Shown here: positions 1 to 13,946 of the stretch, in pieces | How the letters are laid out: every line of letters begins with the position of its first letter | How positions within the stretch are numbered: the first letter of the stretch is position 1 | Origin: Humulus lupulus | Taxonomy: Eukaryota > Streptophyta > Magnoliopsida > Rosales > Cannabaceae | Assembly: GCF_963169125.1 (NCBI RefSeq) | Contig: NC_084796.1 | Span: forward strand, 218,884,448 to 218,948,447 | Length of the DNA stretch: 64,000 nucleotides | Reading direction: 5' to 3' | Position numbers and translations under genes: made by a program | Notes under the pieces: model-generated | What the model saw: the letters and a program-made list of their open reading frames with translations, nothing else | Database searches by the model: none | What the model was told of the DNA's origin: nothing

Positions 1-1
1 A

Positions 2-624
<623 letters not shown>

Positions 625-1354
625 GGCTAAAGCTAGCTCTAGGATACTGATGTGTGGGTTTTGTAATAAGAAATTTTGAGTTAAGAAGATGGGGTTTGAG
701 ATTGTAAGATCTGGAGTGAGGTTTCAAGGGTTTTATCATGTAGGGAAAGAGTTCAGTGATGATTGGCGTGGGAGGTAAGAAATACATTGTATGGGTCTTC
801 TTCTTTTTTTTTTGTATTTTTTTTTATAATGAAATGTGCGTGTAGACTGATAAAAGTGACTGTTTTAGAAAGTAATGTTGAAGACAGATTGGCAGTAATG
901 AAGTTTGGAAGTTAAGCAAGCAAAGCTAACATAAACAAAAGGAGCAAAAGGATTATGGACATGATAAAAAGCACTGAATTAAATTTGTTGAGTGTCTTTT
1001 CTCATTTGGGTATTTTGGTAAAGTCTTCAAATTGTAATCTTTCAATTTTTCTTGCAGTATTGGCCGGTGGAACCATGGTACTTGAATGTGATCATAGCCA
1101 TGGAGAAGAAAATGTATAAGTCGTCTTCTGACCTAAAATTTAGCACGAGATCGCCTTATGAACTTGCTTTGACTTCATGGCACCGTCCTATCTTTCCACC
1201 ACTATCATTTTCAGCCCTATTTTCTGCTATTTGTTATAATAAGAATTATTTCTTATTTCAAAATATATTAAAAGCGTAATAAGCAAATAATTGAAAATTT
1301 AGTAATCTCAGTTAAAAGTTTTTTTTAGAAAATAAATACATAAAGAGAAATTAT
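625..1354. other. Upstream flank of the pectinesterase remnant
   Basis: Presumed 5' leader and promoter side of the pectinesterase remnant, with T-rich runs. I see no supported gene. The short open frame at 1052-1279 resembles no family I know. Confidence 0.4.
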
Positions 1355-2015
1355 AGAAAATAGCCCAAAATAAAAGCATCAAGAAGCTAATGTCCTTATT
1401 TATAAAATTGTAGAGAAATGATCATTTTACATTAGTGATTACCTAAATTGCTATTTTTTATAATTTATTTATTTATTTAGGACTGTATGACTTTAATATA
1501 GTGATATATGTATATTAGTTTTGTTTAATTAATTTTTATTTTAAAGCTATATTAATTTTTTAAGTTTTTTATAAGTTGTTAGTATATTAATTTCCAATAG
1601 TGTATATATTTTTTGTGGTATGGTACATATAATTTTTTTTTTTTGTGATATTTAGTTTCTATTTTATTATACATAGTGGTAGTATATAATTTTGTATCAT
1701 GTTATATACATTTTAATGATAGTATATAACTTTGTTAGCATAATATATATATTTTTTAGTAATAATTTTGTAAATTTCGATAGTATATTATTTTTCAACT
1801 CAGTATATATATTTTGTGGTATGATATCATTCAACAACCCATAAAAAACGAAAAAAAATCAAAATAACTTGAAAATAAAAACTAATTAAACAAAACTAAT
1901 ATACATATACCATAATATTAAAATATTAAAATATTTAGAATAAAATAATAATTTGTTAAAGAGTATATTTGGTAATGTCTGATATTAAAGAGAAGATTAG
2001 GCTATTTTACTACAA
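1355..2015. repeat. Inverted-repeat element (MITE-like), AT-rich
   Basis: The stretch around 1493-1555 (with TATGTATATTAGTTTTGTTT) reappears inverted around 1868-1925. Near the edges, AAAATAGCCC at about 1365 is answered by an inverted GGCTATTTTAC near 2000. This arrangement suggests a non-autonomous terminal-inverted-repeat element. The exact ends and a target duplication were not resolved. No coding capacity. Confidence 0.5.
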
Positions 2016-2854
2016 AATTAAAAATATAAACATTTACTTACTTTCCCACACCATTAAAAATTATTTTGCACCTTGCCCCATACATAAATAAAACCATAAT
2101 ATCAGGATTATGAGCCCAAATTGAAAAGTTGGTTTTGTTGCGAGAATTCAAGGCCTAAAACAACTAAATTGAGAACTCCAGCACATTTTTGTAACGATTG
2201 TGGAAAAGCAATTTGGCATACATAAAAGCCATCTTTATACTAAATCAAACAAACAAAAAATTATGTGAAAACATAAATATAATTAATTACATACATAATA
2301 CATTCACTAGTATCTATATCTATATAGGGCAAAAAAAACAATACCATTGGGACGTGACGTGATAACTTACTGAATTCGAGCACATATGTATTAAAAATAA
2401 AAATAAACCAATCGCACAATGCGTTTAAATTTTTATTTCGTAATTTCCCTAAATTTTCAGATTTAAAAATAACAAAATCAAGTAGATGTGAATTAAATAC
2501 TTGTCCGACCAAGCTCCTAAATCTCCCTAGAAATTGCACATAAACTCGCAACAAGCGTCTACAATAAGCATTTCTCATATTGGTACACACTACTCTTCTA
2601 AAACCTTGAACGGGTCTAATGCAAAAAACCTGCTGCATGGGGCTTTTGAAAGCATGTGGAATTAGAACTTCTAATGCGGATTAATAAATTATACGTAAGC
2701 CAAACTGGCGCAAACTTCTGACAAATGGTGTTTATATGCACAACGAGGCTTGACATCCCAATTCACAAATCCTTTTTTTTTTCCTTTTCTTTTTTACATG
2801 GATGAACTGGAAAAATTAGTAAGCTTGCCATAGAAACTGTTCCATTTACCGATG
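2016..2854 (-). other. 3' flank/3' UTR of the PHD-GNAT gene
   Basis: Sequence downstream (minus strand) of the TAA at 2857-2855. It probably holds the 3' UTR and polyadenylation region. A 125-codon minus-strand frame at 2638-2261 has no recognisable protein character and is taken as chance. Confidence 0.45.
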
Positions 2855-5800
2855 TTATGACGAGGTCTGGACAACCCGACACTCTGGAACTCTCTTTTGT
2901 AGCATGGATGTCCCTTTGAAGGTCACCATTTGATAGCAAGTCTTTCTATAGTTGATGAGCTGCAGCACAAGGCAAACAAAAAGACGATGTCAGGCTAGTA
3001 AAAATGTGGCTCGAGCCCATGATGGGCACATGTTTGAATACGTCGTAGAAATGAACCTGGTCTGGTCTAATCTTTGTAAAACCAAATTTATCGGTCCATA
3101 TGGATTCTGCTTCTTCGGCAGCAGGGAGTACAAGGCTTCTAACATTCAAGAATGCTAGCAGCTTTTCAATACACGAGAACAATAATTGGAAGTAGCCCTG
3201 TAAAAGTAGGCAAATTGAGTTATGTGAAATCAATACCATGGTTCGGTAATTTCAAAAAATGATATATATATATATATATATATATCATTCATAACTTATC
3301 CCAAAGTGGCTTTAATTTCAATCACTCTAAAAAGATGACAATATTGAACGATGTTTAAGTACAAAGCATTGAAAGTGGTTTAATGGAACTCTTATAAAAG
3401 GATGTATCTGAGGTCACGTTTGCTCATTGGTGGAACAGATATAGCATATGACTGAACTACCGCAACCTGGCTGTCTAATATACTAAAAGGCCCTGCCAGA
3501 ATCAACCCTCCGCCAATTGCCCAATAAATATTAATAATAAAAAGGTTTAATTGTGCTAAACTATCCAAATTTTATGGCTTATTACACTTAAATACTCAAT
3601 TTTTTTTTGCGGCAAAATTACCCAAACAATAAAAACAGTAAGCCATTACTACCCACCCCTACCGGTGTCAAGTTTTCGCTGGATTAATTGCGGCTAAACT
3701 ATCCAAACTTCATAGTTTGTTACATGATTTGTTACACTTAAATACCAAAAAAATTACTGCAAAACTACCTAAATAGTTAAAAATTAATATAAATTGATTT
3801 TAAATATAAACAAATAACTTAGATTAATTCTAAAATTAAACATAGTTTTATTTAATAATTTTTTTATTAAAATAAATAAATAATCAATAGCTAAAAAAAA
3901 TTAAAATAGAAAAAAAAAATTATTTCATCATTTTTTTATTAAAAGTTTTTTAGCTATTATTTTTACTTTAAATTTTTTTATTAAAGAGATTTTTTTATCA
4001 AATAAAACTATTTTTTAATTTTAGAATTAATTTAGATTACTTTTATATAATTTTATTTATTTTTCATAATTTAAAATTAATTTATATTAAATTTTTAACT
4101 GTTTGTGTAGTTTAACCGTAAAAAAAATTGGGTATTTAAATGTAATAAACCATGAAATTTGAGTAGTTTAGCCACAATTAACCCCAATAGAAACTTAAAA
4201 CCGTTAGGGGTGGGTAGTACCAGTGTACTATTTTGACTGTCTAGGTAGTTTTGTCGCCAAAAAAAAGTTTGAGTATTCAAGTGTAACAAATTATGAAATT
4301 TGGGTAGTTTATCTGCAATTAACCCTAATAAAAAAAAGAATTATATCATTTTAATACTTTGTTGCTTGTCATAGAACCAATTTAATACCATATTGTTTAC
4401 TTAGTACCATTTTAATACTTGGTATATTATAAATAAGTTCAAAATTGTACATTTTCACTTATTTTGGTATATATTATTTTTGACAAATAATTTATAAATA
4501 TTTTTTAAATTCATTTTAGATTTAAAACATATTTATAAAATGTTATCAATAAAAAATGTTTACTAAAATTATTGAAATTAATTTTGAAATGATTTACAAT
4601 ATAGAAAGTACTAGAATGGTAAACAACAAATTACTAAAATAGTATATTCCCTAGAAATAATAATCATGAAAATATAATATATATATATATATAGGACAAT
4701 TCTTCTATAAGGCTTCACTTTAAGCCCTACTGGTGGGACTTTCAGTGTTCTCGATTCGTGAACAGTTTTCGAGGCGATTTTTTTTTATGACTATGTATAT
4801 TGTATCTATTTAGAGCATCTTGCAAATTTTCAAAAAATTCTGAATAGTTTACGGTAGTGAAAACTAAGTTCAAACATATTGTTTTCCACGAACATAAAAA
4901 AAATTAGCCACGCGTGCAACATGTTTAAACTTAATTTTCGATACGGTAAATTATTCGGAATTTTCTTAAAATTTGCAGAATACTTTAAATAGCTACAATA
5001 TACACAGTTATAAAAAAAATCGCACTGAAAACTGTTCAAGGATCGAGAATACTGATAACTCCACCGGTAGGACTTAAAGCGAAGCCACTACAGGAGAATT
5101 CCCATATATATATATATATATATATAGTTAGCTAAATCAAAAATATTACCTTGCCGTGGTTACTATTACTAGTAGCAACTAAAGGGAGTTCAGCAATTTC
5201 TCGTCCAAAAACTCGAAGCATTCCAGCTGATACAACAGTTGAGCTGCAAAAGTACAAAAATGAGATTGTTAAAATAAAACAGTGGCCAGACGTTCAATAT
5301 TTGAGACAGCAGACTGGCTTACTTGACCATTAGTATTGCACAATACATCCCTCCAAATTCTTGGCCTCTAACATTCCTCCTGAGAGACACATAAATTTTA
5401 GAAAGCATGAAAAGGTGCCAGAACTCGGCACGAAAGTCATGAGACAAGGAAAAAGATCTTTAGCTAACCCATAGACCATAGCTGGAATAAGGTCACGTCC
5501 AGATTGGAAATCAATTATAGGATCAAAGCATTCCTGAAAATTGAAATGAGATCAAATGTCAACCAAATATTCCTATGATTTCAACTTTTATTGTTCCAAG
5601 CAATGAGATCCTCCTTCCCCGTACAGACTAATTATAAAAAGTAAGCCTTAGCATACAACAGCAGAGCAAAAATAAACTTCCTATCCCTTGCAAACAAAGG
5701 ACATACTATATTTCTCAAGTTTTAGTGCCCAAAAAAAAAAGAGAGAAGAAAAGAACAAAACCCAATTCCAGAAATATAAGTATTTTAGGATAATCATAAA

Positions 5801-8800
5801 CCTGAGTCCAATAATAATAATGAGTACACTACTTACATGGAATATAGAAACAGCCTTCGAAAGTAATACTCTAGATTCAGAAGAAGCAATTTTCCCACTA
5901 ATAAGTCTCCATCTCACATCAAATCCACTTGTAACATCCAAACCTTTCTCTACATGCTTCTTCTTCATAGCATCCAAAATAGAGTCAGGGAGCTTCTCAG
6001 GTCCAGTAACTAGTAACTTCTGCAGAGTCAAATGTATCCTGCTGCAATCCATGCAACAAAACCACTTCCCCTTGGGTAATTCCTGTTGAACCACTACCAG
6101 CAATTAACACCTAATAACAGAAAAGTAAAAGAATTGCATAGCAGTGCACCACAGAAAGAAACTGCAGTTCATATTCATACAATTAGTTCAGCAAAACAAA
6201 AGTACATGAACAATTATTCATAATCTTACCTTTAGATTTGCCATTTTATGTTTCTTCAAACAACCAACGTGATATTCCTTCTCACACTGAAATATAAAAG
6301 TAAAATTAAGGGCACAATTTATTCATACATATGCAAGAATAGCATCACGTATTAAAATATAAAGTTCAATCTGCAAGATAAATTAAATAAAATCAAAGAA
6401 AATACCTGATCGCAGAGTATAATAGTACGTGGACCAAATCCTGATTTGCTAAAATCATAGCCTCTGCAGACAAAATAAATAAATTAGAGTGGAAAACAAT
6501 GTTTAAATGTTTCAAAGAACTACACAAGAAAATAGATATAAAAATAAAATAAAGAAAAAAATCAGTCCTGCAGAAAAAATACCTGCATAATACGCATCCA
6601 CTTAGTTCGGCTTCTATGTTTTTAACTATACGAATGCATCTTTGGGTTATCTCTTCTATAGGATCAATTCCAGAGACCCTCCCAGCCGCAAGAGCATTTT
6701 CATTATGTGCTACAAATTTCTCTCTTTCAAACATATTCTGGCAATATTGGCAATACCAGTCACCACGAGGTATAGCCGGTAGAGAAGCACATTCTGCACA
6801 TGACAATGACTTCACTCGTCAAAACCAAATTATAAAAATTATTAGTAGTATAATTAATTCTAAGAAGTAAAATTGCCTTTCCAAGATGATATATACGACC
6901 TAGGTTACATTACCCTGAACATATATTTAAACAATAGTTGGATAGATTTTTCACCTACAGTATTTTGTTCTCTCCCTTCTTTTTCTTTTTTTTTTCTACT
7001 ATGTTTTTCATAAAAAAAAAAAGGAATTAAAGTACTGACTTTCTACAATCCTTAACTATTCAGATTATGAAAGCAATTAATAAGTTCAGCAAAAAGAAAA
7101 ACTAAAACGCCAAAAAAGCAAAATACTACTTTCATAATCACAAAGATACAGAAATTTACCTTTGTGGAAAGCCCTTGGGCATCCATCACAAAGTAAAAGA
7201 TTCCCACCATCTGCACAAATGATGCACAAGTCATCATTGTCCTTGGCTGAATATTTGCGGCCTCTGGACAAGGATACCGCCAATTCGTGGAGAGACACGC
7301 CATTAGATGTGTAAATATATGCATAACTGCCAGAAGACAAAAATTGAATGATAAATCAAATCAAATTTGAGCTCATCTAGCTGCTATATTTTAAAAATAT
7401 ATTTATAAATTATTTTCATGTTTTGTTATAAGTTCAATCTGTGTCAAGAATTGTTCTGAATACTTCCTTTTGCACTAAATGATCGCCTTAAATTTTGAAA
7501 AATATTTCTACATGTAATCAAACAGACCAAAAGATAACAGACATATATGATAAATCGAAGATGGGGGAATAAACTTACGGTTTTCTTCGTGAAGCCCAAC
7601 CTGCATGAGCTTCAAACTGTGAAGGACTGACCTGCACAATTGATAAATGCACCATCAGAATCTGAAATAAAAGATTTTGAGAACTATGAACTTCAGAGAT
7701 GTAGAAAGATACCACAGAGTTGCAGCATCGACAAAAAATTCCAAAGCCCTTCTTATAACCCACAAGCAATTTCTGTCCACAAAATGCACCCTTTATTTTT
7801 CCATAATATGTCATACAGCATTTATGCATATCAAATCAGAACTTGAACAACCTGTCCACGTGCATAATAAGCTACTTCACTTCCATCAGGCAGCCCACCA
7901 TTCTCGAAAACCAACTTATGTAGCCGTTGATCTCTTTGGAAGATATGCACCCAAATAAGATAGAGAAAAAATTTACTCATCACAAATACAAAGTAATTTT
8001 TTCAGTAAGAAATGAGTTACACCAATACAAGAATGAACACTTGAGAGAAAAAAAATACTAACTTCGTGGTGATCTTCCAATGAATTTTTTTGGGTGAAGA
8101 AACACTGGCTGAAGTAATTTTTGGGGACTTTGAATTTGAAAGTAAAACAGATTTCGATGACCTAAACACAGATAAAAATTAATATATAAACAAGATATGT
8201 AACCTTTGTTACCATTAAAATTCTATCAGGCCAATTTAGAAGGTCCTGCCACAATATGAAGACTTCATTTAATTTAATAGAAAACATGAAAACTGTCTTA
8301 CTACATTACACTAAACCTAAATAAACTAACAAGAAAGAGTAGACACCAACTTTGCTGTCATCTTCCACCGACGCTTATATGGCGGAGACATACGCAATGG
8401 AGAAGCACTTTTAGAGGCTTTTGGCATTGACAGTGGTGCTGATAACCTGCAGTTTATATGAACCAAATAAGAAACAAACGGGCAGACAGCATCTTACATC
8501 AAATGTAAACCAGACAGAATAGTTTACACAAGCAAATATCGCGAGTAATTATAATTTATTTTCAGCATTCAAAAAATGCAACAATAGACCATGAATTATA
8601 AATATTGTGCCACTTAACTTTTCCCCCCTGGATTTTCAATTTAAATAGTCCGTTGCACTGAACATTGTTATTGTCACACTGTTGACCTTTCCTTTACATA
8701 TTAGATGAAATTCATCACAACTCAGAGGGCTATAGTGGCATTGATGAGATTGATTTTTTTTTAAATAATAATTTAAATATTATTTTGAATGTGAAAATAT

Positions 8801-11331
8801 AGTATAATTTGACTATGACATAATAACATTAACAATTTTGACAGATTTCTATCAACAATTTCACTCTTCTATTTAACTATTTTGTAAAATACACTTTCTC
8901 TTTTCAATTGTTTGTTTGCCACCTTACACGATACACTAATTTGAATTTTACCAAACAAAAATAATAATTACTATTATATTATATAGAATATTACTAAAGA
9001 TGTGAGTATTGTACATAAATTTACCTATGACAATTGTATATAAATTGAAGATCACGTGATAATTTTATTATTATAGATAATTGAAAGTGAAGCGTAATTT
9101 AACTAATATACATGAGATAATTTTGCCACAAAAGAAAATATACATGAGATAATTATGTTTATTTTGTTTACAGAGCCAAAAACATACATATAAATACAAA
9201 AAAATATTAATTATTAGGAATTGTATAATACGACCACCATACTTCGAGGGTCATTACAAAAATTAATTTTTTCGAAATAAATTAATAATAAAAGAAATGC
9301 TGCTCCAAAGGATAACTTAGAAAAGCGTAAAAAAAATAAAAAGATGTTGCACCGAAAGAGAGAGAGAGAGAACAAAAAGGCATGAGAGATACCTACTTTC
9401 TTGTTAGCTTCCAATCTCTTCTATCTTGAGAAGAGACACATACTGGAGCAGTTTTGGGGGACTCAAAAACTGGAGCTGGCACAGGAGATCTGAAACAAGG
9501 AAAATCAAAGCTCACTATAAAAGGAAACAGAGTGTTATTCAAATTACAGACTGGAAACAGAGGAAATGAACGCACTAAAATTACATCCTTGAACATCCAT
9601 ACGGCCACAAAATCCTATTAAAACCAAGCTTTGCGTAATTTTTTTGTGCTTGACATAATATTGGATTGGTTACAGTAAACGGGTCGAGCTGACGCTCATG
9701 TACACCATTGAACCATATCCCAAGACAATGCCACATTTACGTGTTGGTTTTATATAAGAAAATTCTAACCCGAAAAGCTCCAAGACATACAAGGAAATAT
9801 AGGTTTGCAATCAAGAAGTTCCTTGTAATTATTTACATCATATGGTTTCTAAATTAAAGCTGAATTAGGTAACTTTAAAATATGTCATACCTTATTCTTT
9901 TACCAAGTGACTCAGTTGGGCTGCTGCATTGTGGATTTTTTAAATCATTGCACGAATTGCAGAGAGATTCGTCTTTTGCAGCACATGAGGGAGGGTAAGA
10001 CACTATAAACCATAGAAAAACAGCAGCCAGCAAAACATTTATTACAATTAATATGTGCTGATTGCAATGTTTGCATGCAGGACACTGCCATTCATCTAAA
10101 AAAAATGCAAGCATAACACTAACCTCTGCATTTTTCACAAGTGAAGTACTTTTCTTCAGGTGAAGAACTTATAAAACTCTGAACCGTTGCCTCTAATGTA
10201 TGTAGAGGAGCGCCCCTGCATGCTTTCAACAGATCGAGAAGGCTCCTCCCATTCTCGAGGCAGATATACTGTGCAGCTCGTCTGTACTGCCTACAGGCGT
10301 GAATCTCAAATTGGGATGGCGGAATAACCTAAATTAAATACGAAAAGAGAGAAGCGAATGATAAAACGCCTTAATCATTTGCAAAACTACTTAATATGCG
10401 AGTAAAAACTAGATTAACAATTAATTCTTACTCTGCATCCTTTGCACAAGGTACATGAACACAATATCCCACCATCGCTGATTGTACCCCTAAGACCAGA
10501 TGCCTGAAATAAACAAATAATAATACCACTAAGTTATTCTGAAGTAGAAAATGAAAAACAATGAACTGGGTATAAAAAATAAACCTTCTTTCCACCCATG
10601 TAAACCACAGGGACCCCATCAACCAAACCAGTATCAAAAAGTTCCTTAACCGTCGTAGGCTTTTTGTTAAGCGCAATCTTCTTCGACATCTTCAATTCTA
10701 ACTTATTCTTCGGACCAGCTGATGTGCTAACTCCAGGCGTTGACTCTTCCCCATTCAAACTCGATATCAGTTCATTTTCCACAGCCTTGCGTTCATTCAC
10801 TAAAGTCTCTACCTCTACTGTTTCGACCTTCAGTTTGAATGCCGAGCGGGTAAACCGCCGTAATGCCTCTTGTGGCAAATTCTTCTCAGCCATTAGTACT
10901 GGAACCTCCACAGCACCACCTTCCAAGGCAACTGGGGCCGCCAGAAAGGAATGAAGCTCACTCGTCGGCGACTCCTCCTTAACCATAGGAATTGACGAAC
11001 TACCATGAATATCATCTTCCACTACAACCTCAATCAACTCACCTTGTACAAACTCATCAACACAAGGAGCTGGCTTAAGCCTCTCAACATGCTCATATTC
11101 ACGCGCATTGTTGTTCCTAGACTTCCTAGCTCGGGTATACACAATCACACCATTCACAACAGAACCTTTAAATCTCTTACAGCTAAAATTCTCAGAACCT
11201 TCCACACCAGAACTCGTCTGCGACTCGGTCGGAGTCTGAGTCACAGAAGCAGATAACGCCCGAGTCCCACCGAGTAGCGATTCGCCGAGTTCAGACTTGG
11301 CTTCGAATACATAAGCCAACTCTCTCTTCAT
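2855..11331 (-). CDS. PHD finger / GNAT acetyltransferase-like nuclear protein (20 exons)
   Basis: Probable chromatin regulator of the plant 'acyl-CoA N-acyltransferase with RING/FYVE/PHD zinc finger' family (At2g36720-like, distant relative of IDM1/ROS4). Exons: 11331-10585, 10503-10432, 10328-10124, 10002-9891, 9489-9397, 8446-8351, 8161-8063, 7933-7852, 7772-7713, 7631-7579, 7326-7160, 6793-6583, 6463-6406, 6286-6230, 6082-5837, 5533-5469, 5379-5323, 5243-5150, 3197-3057, 2959-2855. They sum to 2820 nt, all GT..AG with consistent phase, giving 939 aa. Order: Lys-rich N-terminus; TPL-binding-like region about 227-312 ([15 protein letters not shown]); Ser/Pro linker with three repeated exon modules; second such region about 475-560; PHD finger about 573-616 (CIIC, CDGC, HKEC, CQYC); a second Cys-rich segment about 662-720; GNAT fold about 787-905 with an acetyl-CoA loop-like HGKGYFQ. 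The family is about 1000 aa, so this looks complete. The last donor (CAG|GTTCAT) is the weakest call. Confidence 0.9.
3544..4325. mobile_element. Mutator-type MITE in the PHD-GNAT gene's intron 18
   Basis: A 782-bp non-coding element with long, imperfect terminal inverted repeats of roughly 290 bp. The left edge reads GGTTTAATTGTGCTAAACTA; the right edge, reverse-complemented, reads GGGTTAATTGCAGATAAACT. Both flanks carry the same nine bases, TAATAAAAA (3535-3543 and 4326-4334), the target duplication length expected of Mutator-like elements. The middle is almost pure A/T. The arms also contain a second internal copy of the GCTAAACTA-type motif. Confidence 0.8.
4694..5103. repeat. 410-bp fold-back element inside a TA microsatellite
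   Basis: The left half (from GGACAATTCTTC) is a near-complete inverted copy of the right half (ending GAGAATTCCC), with arms of about 200 bp and almost no spacer. Matching blocks include TTAAGCCCTAC/GTAGGACTTAA and GAACAGTTTTC/GAAAACTGTTC. (TA)n runs flank both sides, so a TA target is likely. It lies in the same intron as the MITE at 3.5-4.3 kb. If transcribed with the host pre-mRNA it could form a long hairpin. Confidence 0.75.
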
Positions 11332-11852
11332 GCCTGTTCAATCAAAAACCCCCCACAGCCTCGCAAAATTCACCCTTCAAATCTGTATCAAAATTAATAA
11401 AACCAGAAACTCACAAAAACCATACCAAAAAATCATTGGGGAGGAGATTTTGAAACTGCAATTAGGGGAAAAGAAAGCACCAGTTGTATCAGATGAGCGC
11501 CATGGGAGTGATATTGGATCGGATGCTTTGGAAAACAAATGCAGAAAACGGTGGATCGGATTGGAAAAGTCTAGGGTTCTGGTAGGGATTTAACATTTGA
11601 GGGTGTAGATTTGGATTGGGATATGGATTTGATTGCAGAGAAGAACTGAACTGTGAACAAAAGGAGAGTAAAGGGCGTCGTAATCGGATTACTCTTACAG
11701 GAAGGGGCAAATGGCACAATCCGTAAATAAACTACCAAACTCGAAATTAAATGCGTCAGTTGATATTTACCAAAATGCCTCCCTGCTAATGGCGAGCAGT
11801 ACCCCTTTGCCTCTCACGCCCAGTGCACTCACCCAATCCAACCCCACAAACT
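11332..11852. other. 5' leader and promoter side of the PHD-GNAT gene
   Basis: Less AT-rich sequence immediately upstream (minus strand) of the ATG at 11331, likely 5' UTR and core promoter. No clear TATA box was picked out. Open frames here on both strands look like chance in GC-neutral sequence. Confidence 0.4.
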
Positions 11853-12231
11853 ACGTTGTTGTGCTGTTTTATCATTGTAAAAATATATAAAAAATCTCTC
11901 CTTGCCTTTTTGTTAAGACAGAAATTTAGTCTGCAGTAAATTAATACACAACATTATTTTTATTACGTATAATGTTTTATTTTATTACAAAAGCGCACTT
12001 TCTTTTCAGTTTTTTTTTTAAAATAATCCAAATTTACAACAGTAAAAACTTAAAAGAGATGACAATTTTTTTTTTTGAATTTATAAAAAATATAGATTTT
12101 ATACTATTAATATGCAAAAGTATATAAATTAAACTTTTTTACTAATTTGTATCAAAAAATTTATTAAAGAAAAAATTAAAATATGAGGAATACAATTAGT
12201 AACTAATTAAAATATGAAAATATCACATTTA
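11853..12231 (+). repeat. Direct repeat, copy 1
   Basis: About 380 bp that recurs at 13559-13946 with scattered mismatches. Shared blocks include CTCTCCTTGCCTTTTTGTTA, AGTAAATTAATACACAACAT and TTATTACAAAAGCGCA. No coding potential. The two copies bracket about 1.3 kb of AT-rich and T-rich sequence. They could be LTR-like ends of an unrecognised small element or a simple segmental duplication. Confidence 0.75.
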
Positions 12232-12614
12232 TTATTATACTAGATACAAACAACGTATAATATACACATTTGCTTAATTTTATTTATAGAATTTATTAAT
12301 TATTTTTATTAAATTTATATTAATGTCATATAAATTTCAAATAAATATCATATTTTAATTAAATGATTTTTTTTAAGTTTATGTTTGTTCTAATTTTTGA
12401 ATTTGGGAATGACAATTATATATTATATGTTTAATGTAACATTAAATATTATACATGTATTTTAATTTTAAGTTTCTTGCTAGTTTTTTAAAAAAATCAA
12501 TTTGTTACTAATTGACAGTAGATTATATTATATATTTAATATGATATTATTCTAATAAATGAGTTTAAGTTTAATTAAATTTTATTTAAGTTTTTAAAAT
12601 AATTTTATTATTTT

Positions 12615-12815
12615 TAAATAATTATCATTGTAAAATATCTCAAAAATATCATATTTTAATTTATTTAATTATTTATTATTTTAAAATAATTGTCATTGTA
12701 AAATATCTAAAAAATATCATATTTTAATTTATTTAATTATTTATTATTTTTTAAAAATTATCATTGTAAAATATCTCAAAAATATCTTATTTTAATTTTT
12801 TAATTATTAATTTTA
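12615..12815 (+). repeat. Tandem repeat, about 68 bp x 3
   Basis: Three successive units start near 12621, 12689 and 12757. Each reads close to ATTATCATTGTAAAATATCT followed by an AT-rich stretch ending in TTTAATTATTTATTATTTT. The spacing is 68 bases both times. Confidence 0.75.
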
Positions 12816-12951
12816 TTTTATTTAAGTTTAAGCATTTACAAACTACCGTTAGATATAAGAATATTCCGTTAAAGTTAACATTAAAAAAATAAAAAACCGT
12901 TAAAACCAAAAATTTCCGTCATCTACACACTTTTATATAGAATAGAATTAT

Positions 12952-13545
12952 GTTTTTTTTTTTATTTTCAAGTTTATTTTATTTTATTTCTTTCAATTTT
13001 TTATTTTTTTTTATTTTTTAATTATTTTTTCTTTTTTTTTTATACAAATTTTATCTAGCATTCTTTTTCTTCTTCCCATTTTTATTTGTTTATCTATTTT
13101 TTTCTGTCATTTATATTTTTTTTCGTATTTTTTCAAATTTCTTTCTTCTTTTATTTTATTTTTTTTCATTTTTCTCATTCTACATTGTCTTGTATTTATT
13201 ATTTTCTCCTTCTATTTTTTTTCTTTTTTTCTTTTTTTACCAATTTTTTCATTCATATATTTTTTCTTTCCATTTTTCCATTATTTTTCTTCTTCTTTTT
13301 TTATTTTTATTTATTCATATGTTTTTTTTCCTTCATCATTTCTTTTGTTTTGTTTTTTTTTCATATTTTTTTAGTTTTCTTTCCTAAGTTTTTTTCCTTC
13401 TTTTTTCTTCATTTTTTATACTTATTCTTTTCTCATTCCATTCCATTTTATTTCTTTTTTCTTTTTTTCACACATATATTTTAACATTACGTAATTATTT
13501 TACTATTTTTTATTTATTATTGTAATTTTTTATAGTTTTTTTCAC
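12952..13545 (+). repeat. Long T-rich polypyrimidine tract
   Basis: Nearly 600 bases in which the plus strand is overwhelmingly T with interspersed C, few A and very few G. Open frames across it are Phe-rich artefacts. It lies between the two direct-repeat copies. Such strand asymmetry could mark a slippage-expanded tract or the decayed tail of an element. Confidence 0.75.
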
Positions 13546-13558
13546 ACCCATTCGCACG

Positions 13559-13946
13559 ACGTCGTTGTGTTGTTTTATCATTGTAAAAAAAAATAAAAAA
13601 AAGCTCTCCTTGCCTTTTTGTTAAGACAGAAATCAACTCAGCAGTAAATTAATACACAACATTATTTTTTACTATGCATGATGTTTTATTTTATTACAAA
13701 AGCGCAAATGTCGCTTTCTTTTCAGTTTTTTTTTTGTTAAATAATCCAAATTTGCAATAGTGAAAACTTGAAAGAGATGACAATTTTTTTTTTGGAATTT
13801 ATAAAAAATATGGTTTTTATACCATTAATATGCAAAAGTATAGAAATTAAACTTTTTTTAATTTGTATCAAAAAATTTATTAAAGAAAAAATTAAAGTAT
13901 GAAAAACGCAATTAGTAACTAACTAAAATATGGAAATACCACATTT
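13559..13946 (+). repeat. Direct repeat, copy 2
   Basis: Second copy of the repeat at 11853-12231. Similarity stops near 13946, where different sequence begins (GGCCAATTATGTAATTCCTC). This point may be the left edge of the older transposon layer. Confidence 0.75.

Noticed and set aside
2261..2638. 125-codon minus-strand frame after the PHD-GNAT stop
   Set aside because: No similarity I recognise and it lies in the likely 3' UTR.
13086..13484. Long Phe-rich open frames
   Set aside because: Product of the T-rich tract; no protein-like composition and no coding signal.
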